From positions 305,696 to 369,695 of the forward strand of contig CACNIF010000001.1 of NCBI GenBank assembly GCA_902620465.1: DNA of 64,000 bases, read 5' to 3'. Source of the DNA: an uncultured Pelagibacteraceae bacterium (GTDB lineage Bacteria > Pseudomonadota > Alphaproteobacteria > Pelagibacterales > Pelagibacteraceae). Positions 20,901 through 28,261 of the stretch are shown piece by piece; position 1 is the stretch's first letter; every line of letters begins with the position of its first letter. The position numbers were made by a program, and so were the translations under genes. The notes under the pieces were generated by a model. The model did no database searches. It saw only the letters and a program-made list of their open reading frames with translations, and had not been told where the DNA came from.

Positions 20901-22764
20901 AGATGTGACAGAGCCATCAGAACCAATTCATGTATTCTCTGTTTACAATGATTTTGTTCGAAGTAAAGTTATGATAGCTTTAAGTGATGGTGAAATAATT
21001 AACAGTGAAGACTCACCAGCTCCAGCATTAGATTATACAGGTGGAAGCTTGAATATTAATGACTCAGAGGAAGCTAAAAACGCTAAATTTAATATTGAAG
21101 TAGCTAGAAATGCTGACCTAGCTAATGATAGCACTGGTAATGATTATACTGAAAGGGATAAGATTAGAGATTGTGTGACCGACAGTAATTTTTACTCGGG
21201 TGGTACAGCCGCTTGTTACAAAGGCAGAGTTTGGAGATTTCCATATATTATGCCGCAAGAATTTATTGATGATCCATCAACTTTACCTGTTCAAAAAGTT
21301 ATAGATGGAACTGTTACATCATTAACCGTAGATACGATTGTACAAGAAGCATCATTAGCAACAATTACATTTAGAGAGGAACTAGTAATTAATCTGAGTG
21401 AAGATGACGGTTCTCTAGCATCCGATGATGAGACAACTTTCTTTACTGTTAAAATTCCTAATATAGGAACTGAAAACCCAGTATATGATTATAGTAAGAT
21501 GGGTGAAACTTGGGCAACGCCAAGAATATTCAGACTTCCAGTTGAAAGAGAAGAGTCTATAGATAGTGATAGATATGTTGCAGTAATGCCCGCTGGATTT
21601 GGTAGAGTTGGCGGTGTTGGTTCAGCTGTATATGTAATAGATTTAGAGTCCATGAGTGAGCAAAGTGGAGGCCAATACCCTGGGAAAATAGCTAGCGGAG
21701 GGAATGGGTTAATCGATTTAGTCGATATCGATAACTCATTTGAAAGTGCTTATGGAGGTACATTAAACGATCTTCCTAATTCAGTATTGGGCGACCCAGT
21801 GGTAATTACTCCAGATACTTTTAGAGGTGCGAAATGGCGGGGAGCAATGGTTTATGTAAACGATTATGAGGGGAAAATTTCAAAAATTAACTTAACTAAT
21901 GAACTGACTTCTAAAGGCTCTAATCCGGCGCCAATAGAATTATATGATCATACTACTTTATTTTCTCTAAATACAAACGAGGAAAACGGCAGAGTTAGTT
22001 TTTTTGGAATGGACGCTGCTTTTGGAATGGATACTAAAAACTTATATTTGTTTGGAGCCACTGGGGACTTTAATGACATCGCGCGGAGATCAAGAGGAAT
22101 GGATAACATCTTATATGGAATAAGAGATTTTGATTTTCCAAATTTTAGAATGGTAAATTCTGGAGGCGTCGGGTCTTTAACAGAGGCTATGAATGCAAGA
22201 AAGATTGATGCAGAAGACGGATATAGTTTAAGTTCAAATTGTGTAAATACTGCTGACGAAACAAATGATCAGGGGGATTGTCCTGCGATATCTAAGGACG
22301 CCTGGGTTTTTAAATTAGATAAGCCATTTGACAAAAGACAAGACGAGTCTTTAGTTACTGATACAGGAGCTCCAAATTTAACACAAAATTTATATCACAA
22401 AGCTACTGCATCACCCACTGTGTTTAAGGGCACGGTTTATTATCCTGTTTATCAACCACCAGAGGGCGGAAAGTGTAATGTCGGAAACGCTTATGTCTGT
22501 GCCGCTGATGATGAATGTGGAATTAATACCTCAGAAGAAATTGGACGAGCAAGCAGACAGATGGATGCAAATGCTGGCTTTGATGAAAAGACAGGTTGTT
22601 ATTATCTACAACCTGGTGTTCTTTCGAAGTTAGAGGTGTTTGCAGATAAACTTTTTGCAAACATTACAACAGATAGTGAAGACCAAGAAGATACACTTAT
22701 ATCTTTACTTTCTAATGACGGAGCAATCTCAGTGTTCAGAGGAAATTGGCGAGAAAATTATTAG
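17908..22764 (+). CDS. pilY1: Type IV pilus tip adhesin/assembly protein PilY1
   Basis: About 1618 aa from ATG at 17908 (the track starts at TTG 17902). After a signal peptide a von Willebrand A domain opens with MIDAS motif DTSASM (about residue 48) and appears to resume near [12 protein letters not shown] (about 575). Between them lies a 350-450 residue insertion with propeller-like strands ([50 protein letters not shown]). The PilY1 C-terminal propeller starts with [29 protein letters not shown] (about 895). It would sit at the pilus tip in adhesion, surface sensing and retraction control. Its stop overlaps the convergent prepilin peptidase stop by 4 bases. Confidence 0.93.
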   Translation: [1618 protein letters not shown]

Positions 22765-23525
22765 AATAAAAATATTTTAAATTTATCAAAAAAAGAAATA
22801 TAAATCACACACCCGATTATAATGTACGGACCAAATGGAATTTGTGAGGACATTGTTTTTGATTTTTTAATTAGAGATGGTGTTACAATTAGAAGTGCTA
22901 CAACAGAAGATATAAAAATTATAAAGGGGATACATATCCAGCCGAACCAGAAACCAATTGCAGAGAGTAACTTAGCATCCCCCAGTCCCATACCTTCTTT
23001 ATTCTTAAATTTTTTATAAGAAAGAATGATTAACCAAATGACTAAGTAACCCATAATTCCTCCAATAAGTGAGTTAAGATAAATAGGAAAGAGATTTGAG
23101 TCTAAATTTGGAGCAAATGATTTTGCAAAACCAATTATCATTAATGGAAAAGTAAGGCTGTCAGGGATTATAAAATGATTTAAATCTATAAAAAATATGA
23201 TTATAAAAAAAATACTTAACAAAGCTAACAACAGAGTTGTGATGGTTAAACCATAAATATGGTAAACTAGTAAAAAACTTAAGACACTGATTAATTCTAC
23301 TATAAAATATCTTATATCTATTTTAACTTTGCAACTTCTACACTTTCCACCAAGTATAAAGAAAGACAATAGAGGAATGTTATCAAACCATTTGATCCTT
23401 GTACTGCATTTTGGACAATAAGATCTCTTAATTGCTATACTTTCATCATTTGGAAGCCTGTGTATACAAACGTTTGCGAAACTCCCCCATATACTTCCAA
23501 GGATAAATGCTATAATATAGAACAC
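22761..23525 (-). CDS. pilD: Prepilin peptidase / N-methyltransferase
   Basis: 254 aa polytopic inner-membrane aspartyl protease that cleaves class III leaders and methylates the new N-terminus. N-terminal GSIWGSFANVCIHRLP and the two CxxC pairs (YCPKCSTRIKWFDNIPLLSFFILGGKCRSCKVKI) are canonical, as is GMGLGDAKLLSAIGFWFGW with the catalytic Asp; the second Asp is in FIDLNHFIIPDSLTFP. About seven hydrophobic segments follow the Cys region. Start codon is GTG at 23525. It would serve all six prepilins encoded in this island. Confidence 0.95.
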   Translation of the reverse strand: MFYIIAFILGSIWGSFANVCIHRLPNDESIAIKRSYCPKCSTRIKWFDNIPLLSFFILGGKCRSCKVKIDIRYFIVELISVLSFLLVYHIYGLTITTLLLALLSIFFIIIFFIDLNHFIIPDSLTFPLMIIGFAKSFAPNLDSNLFPIYLNSLIGGIMGYLVIWLIILSYKKFKNKEGMGLGDAKLLSAIGFWFGWICIPFIIFISSVVALLIVTPSLIKKSKTMSSQIPFGPYIIIGCVIYISFFDKFKIFLF

Positions 23526-23624
23526 AGTTTAGAGTTTAATTTGAGAGGAAAATTCTATGAGCCCATTAATGCAGTATTGTACTAACATAATTGCATCAGT
23601 TAGGTGCAAATAGAAATTAGGCGC

Positions 23625-24974
23625 ATGAATAATGATTTCCATCAATTTCAAAATTATCAAAAAATTAACGAATATCAATTTATAAATAACATGTTTTTTG
23701 GTGTAAAAAAAAAGGAAACGATCAAAATAGATGACACTAGCAGTAAAGATTTAGAGCTGGTAACTAAAATGAATCAAGAGTTTGCAATGTCTCTTGATTT
23801 AAAAGAAACACTTAATAACTCATTAGAATTAATTATAAAAAGAATTAATGCACAAGCAGCAAATATTTTTTTAATAGATAAAAAAAATCAATCGTTCCAA
23901 TGTATTGCTTCCAAACATCAAGCATATCTTGAGGATTTCGAAATCCCAATTACTCAAGGAGTTATGGGAAAAGCTGCAGTCATGAAAAAATGTATTAGAG
24001 TTGGTGATGTTAGAAAAGATATTAGAGAAATTGCAGAATTTTATTTTGATTTAGATAATAAAACAAATTTTACAACTTATTCAGTTCTATGTTCCCCTTT
24101 AATTGTATCGGATGAATGTATTGGCGTTATTCATTGCTTAAACAAAAAAACTAATAATAAACTTTTTGAAGAGAATGATAGAAAACTTTTAGAAACTTTG
24201 TCTGGTCCGGCTGCATTAGCAATAAACAATGCTAAGATGGCAAAAGATTTAGTCGATAAGAATAGAATGCAAAAAGAAATTGAAATTGTTGGCGAGATAC
24301 AAAAAACTTTGTTGTCGCAAAACAAAAAAGAAAACTTTCCTATAGCAGGAATAAACATCCCAGCAAAAGTTGTATCAGGAGATTTTTATAATTTTTCTGA
24401 TCTAGGTGATGGTAAATTTGGTTTTGGTGTTGCAGATGTATCTGGTAAAGGAATTAAATCTTCCCTTTTAATGTCAAAGGCTTCGAGTCTTTATAGATGT
24501 TTAAGTAAAACAATTTTTTCTGCTGCTGATTTATTAAACTTACTTAATTCTGAAATTTGTGAAACAGCTGCACGTGGAATGTTTGTAACAATGCTTATAG
24601 GTATTTATGACAGTAATAAAAAAGAATTACTACTTGCTAACGCAGGACATGAACCACCACTAATTCATTCTAAAGACGGAAAATTTACAAACTATACTGA
24701 AGCAGGTCCACCTTTAGGAATTATGTCGAAGATTAAATACAAAGAGACAAAAATAAAATTTTCTGAAAGTTCGATGTACGTATTCACTGATGGTATAACA
24801 GAAATGAAAGATCCTGAAGGTAATATGTTAGAGTCTGATGGATTCAAAAACTATATTACAAAGTATCAACAAACACCTAATCACGAAAGATTAAATAAAA
24901 TTGTTGAGGATATAATTAAGTCTGGTCGTATTCAAAAAGACGATCTGACTATTGTAGTTGTAGACGGAGCATAA
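23625..24974 (+). CDS. GAF-domain PP2C/SpoIIE-type serine phosphatase (RsbU-like)
   Basis: About 449 aa from ATG 23625 (the track uses GTG 23604). A GAF domain spans about residues 50-205 (NAQAANIFLIDKKNQSFQCIASK, GVMGKAAVMKKCIRVGDVRKD, SVLCSPLIVSDECIGVIHCLNK). A signalling helix IEIVGEIQKTLLSQ then leads into a SpoIIE phosphatase domain with metal-binding motifs VSGDFYNF and ADVSGKGIKSSLLMSKASSLYR, plus NAGHEPPLI and VFTDGITEM. Such enzymes dephosphorylate STAS anti-anti-sigma factors. It is one of three PP2C proteins in the island and lies between pilD and pilMN. The GAF ligand is unknown. Confidence 0.9.
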   Translation: MNNDFHQFQNYQKINEYQFINNMFFGVKKKETIKIDDTSSKDLELVTKMNQEFAMSLDLKETLNNSLELIIKRINAQAANIFLIDKKNQSFQCIASKHQAYLEDFEIPITQGVMGKAAVMKKCIRVGDVRKDIREIAEFYFDLDNKTNFTTYSVLCSPLIVSDECIGVIHCLNKKTNNKLFEENDRKLLETLSGPAALAINNAKMAKDLVDKNRMQKEIEIVGEIQKTLLSQNKKENFPIAGINIPAKVVSGDFYNFSDLGDGKFGFGVADVSGKGIKSSLLMSKASSLYRCLSKTIFSAADLLNLLNSEICETAARGMFVTMLIGIYDSNKKELLLANAGHEPPLIHSKDGKFTNYTEAGPPLGIMSKIKYKETKIKFSESSMYVFTDGITEMKDPEGNMLESDGFKNYITKYQQTPNHERLNKIVEDIIKSGRIQKDDLTIVVVDGA

Positions 24975-24982
24975 TTTTTTTT

Positions 24983-25285
24983 ATGTTTGCGATAAGTAAG
25001 ACAATAGTCTTGTTTGCAATAATTATTTCTGCTCTTTTGTTTTGGGCGACGTCAAATGTTTGTAGATATAATTTTACAATTGAAAAAAAAACAAATTAGC
25101 TTAATATTATTTCAGAAGATATATTCCAAACGCTTCCAATAGCAAAAGTTTATTACTTTAGAGAATTAAATTGTAATAACGTTGATACCATTTAGAATTT
25201 TAACAGAATTATTAATAATTTTAACGCAATTACAGTTTTGATTTATCAAGAGTTAACTACAGATATAAGAGGAGAGCCTAATTAA
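24983..25285 (+). pseudogene. Decayed small membrane/secreted ORF with two in-frame TAG codons
   Basis: Reading from ATG 24983 gives MFAISKTIVLFAIIISALLF and further hydrophobic then polar sequence, a TAG at 25097, 31 open codons, a TAG at 25193, 29 more open codons and a TAA at 25283. The frame has a plausible N-terminal membrane helix and coding-like residue mix (DIFQTLPIAKVYYFRELNCNNVDTI), so it looks like a roughly 100-codon gene with two nonsense changes. Only the first 38 codons are continuously open. No family recognised. Chance openness in AT-rich DNA cannot be excluded. Confidence 0.35.
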
Positions 25286-25589
25286 AATAAAAAAATGTGT
25301 TTTAAAGAAATTTTTTTAATAAATCATGTAAGAAATTTAATTATTATCCAATTTTCGCTCAAAAAGAGAAAAAAACTATATTTTTTTTTAAAAAAAGGCT
25401 CAATTTGTAATTGAATAGATAGTTTTTTAATAAATTGAATATTAAATTTACAATTTTTGAGTGTAGTATTAATAAAACATTTAACTCTAACACATAAATT
25501 TAAAACTCTAACACAAAAAAGTTTAAATTTAGCATGATTTTAATTTTTGTTGATTTTATTGACTTTTTTAAAAAAAATTAAAATATAAT

Positions 25590-25628
25590 ACTCTAACACA
25601 ATTTAAAATTTATTATTTGTGTTAGAGT
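25590..25628. repeat. Perfect 11-bp inverted repeat (central operator pair)
   Basis: ACTCTAACACA (25590-25600) and its exact complement TGTGTTAGAGT (25618-25628) flank a 17-bp all-A/T spacer. As DNA it is a symmetric binding site pair; as RNA it could form an 11-bp stem. No U-run follows, so it is not a simple terminator. It is the point where the repeat orientation flips within the seven-copy cluster. Confidence 0.65.
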
Positions 25629-25714
25629 TTATTAAAAATTTAAATAAAAAAAAAAGTTAAATAAATATTTTAATTTTTAAAAAATGGCTATTTTACTTAC
25701 TTTTTTAACATTAA

Positions 25715-25727
25715 GCCCATTTTGAAC
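25715..25727 (+). promoter_or_regulatory. Shared 13-base motif, copy 2 (GCCCATTTTGAAC)
   Basis: Matches the ACCCAWWATGRAC pattern with two differences (G first, T at position 8). It lies 90 bp upstream of the pilMN start, between the central inverted repeat and the proximal TGTGTTAGAG copies. Same orientation as the gene, as with the other four copies. Confidence 0.45.
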
Positions 25728-25816
25728 ATATATTTTATAATTTTGTGTTAGACTAAATAATAATTTTGTGTTAGAGATTCGTTAAATTGTGTTAGAGAAA
25801 AAATTATAAGTTGTTT

Positions 25817-28258
25817 ATGAACGATCAAGACGACGAAAAAAAAATTATTGATGAAGATAAGTCTCAGTCTGAATCTGAGAATCAATCTAAAGTTGATGAA
25901 AATAATCAACCTGAAGGTGTAGATAATCAAAAAAATGATCCTATCCTTGAATCAAATCAAAATAATAAGGAAAATAATGATCAAACACAAAATTTAGATA
26001 CATCTAGTGATAAAAAAGATGAAAATAAAATTTTAGATAATCAAAATGATGAAAAAAGTTTAGAATCAAGTCAGAACAACGATCAAGAAACCACCCAACA
26101 ACAAACATCCGAGCCTTCAAGTGAAAAAAAAGATGAAAATAATGGATCCTCGCATGAGGTAATCCATAAGAAAGACGGAAGGTTGCATATTTATATCCGA
26201 CAAGACAAATACAAAGGTGAATTAAAATCAAAAAATTGGGTTGGAAGACTTTATCATGATGGAAAACAAAAAATTTCATCATCAGGAACTCCTAATTTGG
26301 AGGAAGCAATACCAATTTTAGAAAAATGGTTTGATGACGTTGTTGCGGGAAAAGAAAAAGAAAAAGAAATTCAAGAGCTACCTGTTAAAACTGAAGAAAC
26401 ATCTGTTCAACCAGAAACTTCAACTCAAATTGTTAATAAAGAACAAACGAGTCAAACAACTACGTTAACCGAACCTAAAATTGACTCTCCTATTTTAAAT
26501 CAATCACCAGAGGACGAACAAGAAAATAAAAAATCAAAATTTGCTTTTTTAGATAATATAAAAAATATTAAATTTAAAAAGCCAAGCTTCTTAGAAAAAA
26601 GTTCAGTTTCAAAACCATCACTCAAAACTAATGAACTTTCGAAAAAAGTTACTAGTTTTTTTAAATCTAAAATTGGAAAGTCAGCAGTTAAAGGGGAGGA
26701 AATTGTTGGAGTTGAAATTACAAACAAAGAAATAAGATTAGCTCAAGTATCAACTAATAAATCAAATCAATGGGTATTAGATAAATTTTATGCTCACCCA
26801 GTTGACTTACCAGATGATGCAAATGTTTTAGATAATGGAGAAAAATTAGGAGCAGAACTTACAATTGCATTACAAAAATCTAAAATTACAACATTAAATG
26901 CTGCAATTGCTATACCTGTCACAAGTGCAATTATAAGAGTTGTAACAGCACCATTGATGAAAGAAGAGGAATTGCAAAAAGCTATTGAAACTAATTCACT
27001 TTGGGAAAATTTAGTTCAGTTAACTGATAACTTAGATGACTATTCAATTTTCCATCAAGTTATTAATAGGAATGAAAAAGCTAATACAATGGATATTTTA
27101 TTTGTTGCTTCAAAGCTGGCTGATATAAATAATTATACCTCTATAATCAAGCAAAGTAATCTCAACCCAGTTATAATTGATGTAAAATGCTTTGCATTAA
27201 AATCTGCTGTCGACCAAATAAATCAAATCTCAAATAAAACGGATGATGTAAATCTTACTGCGGTTTTAGAATTTGGTTTAGATGAGAATTATTTAATGAT
27301 TTTATATGATAATAACCCAATAATTACTGATATTTTTTTAAGAGGCCAAGATAGAAAAATATTATTAGAGTCACAAGATGTTGAAGAAAAAGAAGCATTA
27401 GTAAGAAGATTTTTAACTCAAGTAAAACAAGCGGTTCAAGATTTTGAAACCAAATATGAGAGAAGAATAAGAAACATAAAAGTAGTCTCAGATTTAAAAA
27501 ATGTTGAGGATTTTTTGTCAAGTTTTAGAAAGGGACTACTAAATGTTGGTTTTAACTTATTTGATCCAATTGATGGATTGTTAATCCCTCAGCAAAATAA
27601 AGAAAAAGTAGATTTAATTAACAGATCATACTTATCATCGGTTGTAGGTCTTGCTTTTAGAAAATTGGATGTATTTGGTTATTATAAATTTGTTACTGCC
27701 GTTAAAAATATAAACTTACTTCCTAACAGAAAAGGCATGATTAAAGAAAAAAAGATGAAAGCCTTTTCAAGTTTTGCTTTCAAAGGTATAGCTGCTTCAG
27801 TAGCAGCAATATATGTAATTCTCTTTGGTTTATCTTTCTGGAACATCCAATCTTACAATAAAAAACTAATTAATTATGATACTGTCCTAGAAACTCATAA
27901 AGCTAAAACATCTGAACAAAAGAAAATTAAAAAAGAGTTAGCTATAATTACAAATACTTTAAAATTAAGTAAAAGTTTAAAATCAAATAAACAGAAGAGT
28001 TATAGGGTTTTAGCTCAAGTTGCTATGAGTGTTCCTAAAAGAATAAAATTTTCATCAGTTGATTACGATGGCAAAAATAAAGTAATTATCAGAGGGCAGG
28101 CTGCTACCGATCAAGACATTTTGAAGTTAATTAATAATTTAGGAACGCAGGAGTTAGTTGTGCAAGCATCACTTGGAAAAATGAATTTCAAAGGTAAGGC
28201 TGGAGACTCTGCAGATATTAAAAAAGATTTTACAGTTTTTGTGGATGTTAAGGGATAA
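25817..28258 (+). CDS. pilM: PilM-PilN fusion protein with N-terminal disordered region and small unknown domain
   Basis: About 813 aa from ATG 25817 (the track starts at TTG 25811). Residues 1-113 are Asn/Gln/Asp/Lys-rich and probably disordered. Residues about 117-173 form a compact module (GRLHIYIRQDKYKGELKSKN, WVGRLYHDGKQKISSSGTPNLEEA) I do not recognise; its strand-strand-helix look recalls AP2/integrase-arm domains. From about 293 comes a PilM-like actin fold (GVEITNKEIRLAQV, IPVTSAIIRVVTAPL, VLEFGLDENYLMILYD). PilN follows from about 630: INLLPNRKG, a transmembrane helix near 657-675, a coiled coil and a periplasmic ferredoxin-like domain. PilM and PilN are normally separate and contact each other at the inner membrane. 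pilO follows after 3 bp. Confidence 0.88.
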   Translation: MNDQDDEKKIIDEDKSQSESENQSKVDENNQPEGVDNQKNDPILESNQNNKENNDQTQNLDTSSDKKDENKILDNQNDEKSLESSQNNDQETTQQQTSEPSSEKKDENNGSSHEVIHKKDGRLHIYIRQDKYKGELKSKNWVGRLYHDGKQKISSSGTPNLEEAIPILEKWFDDVVAGKEKEKEIQELPVKTEETSVQPETSTQIVNKEQTSQTTTLTEPKIDSPILNQSPEDEQENKKSKFAFLDNIKNIKFKKPSFLEKSSVSKPSLKTNELSKKVTSFFKSKIGKSAVKGEEIVGVEITNKEIRLAQVSTNKSNQWVLDKFYAHPVDLPDDANVLDNGEKLGAELTIALQKSKITTLNAAIAIPVTSAIIRVVTAPLMKEEELQKAIETNSLWENLVQLTDNLDDYSIFHQVINRNEKANTMDILFVASKLADINNYTSIIKQSNLNPVIIDVKCFALKSAVDQINQISNKTDDVNLTAVLEFGLDENYLMILYDNNPIITDIFLRGQDRKILLESQDVEEKEALVRRFLTQVKQAVQDFETKYERRIRNIKVVSDLKNVEDFLSSFRKGLLNVGFNLFDPIDGLLIPQQNKEKVDLINRSYLSSVVGLAFRKLDVFGYYKFVTAVKNINLLPNRKGMIKEKKMKAFSSFAFKGIAASVAAIYVILFGLSFWNIQSYNKKLINYDTVLETHKAKTSEQKKIKKELAIITNTLKLSKSLKSNKQKSYRVLAQVAMSVPKRIKFSSVDYDGKNKVIIRGQAATDQDILKLINNLGTQELVVQASLGKMNFKGKAGDSADIKKDFTVFVDVKG

Positions 28259-28261
28259 TTT

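Larger units (their letters stand above)
25484..25797. repeat. Seven-copy TGTGTTAGAG / CTCTAACACA repeat cluster
   Basis: Three copies read CTCTAACACA on the + strand (25485, 25506, 25591) and four read TGTGTTAGAG (25618, 25744 with one mismatch, 25767, 25788). Pairs at the two ends are spaced 21 bp start to start (25485/25506 and 25767/25788), with 23 bp between 25744 and 25767, so they lie on nearly the same helix face. The last copy ends 20 bp before the pilMN ATG. This looks like a multi-site protein-binding array controlling the pilus assembly operon. No known regulator is assigned. Confidence 0.75.
25286..25810. other. Long AT-rich control region upstream of pilMN
   Basis: About 525 bp with no credible gene, unusually long for this compact genome. 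It contains the seven TGTGTTAGAG elements, one copy of the GCCCATTTTGAAC motif at 25715, and long A and T runs (for example T9-A7 near 25381) that would make intrinsically curved DNA. A 39-codon ORF starting near 25303 (MCFKEIFLINH) shows no coding character. Confidence 0.6.

Noticed and set aside
23561-23573. GCCCATTAATGCA as a sixth copy of the shared motif before the GAF phosphatase
   Set aside because: The spacing between CCCA and TG is one base longer and the end does not match, so it was not counted.
24983-25285. Amber recoding (TAG read as an amino acid)
   Set aside because: No other gene in the window needs TAG readthrough and no suppressor tRNA or insertion element was seen; decay is simpler.
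25303-25422. 39-codon ORF (MCFKEIFLINH) in the pilMN upstream region
   Set aside because: Low-complexity AT-driven codons (Phe, Lys, Ile, Leu), no ribosome-binding site and no recognisable pattern.
25484-25797. CRISPR-like array
   Set aside because: The units are only 10-11 bp, face both directions and have spacings of 21-117 bp; no cas genes are near. An operator cluster fits better.
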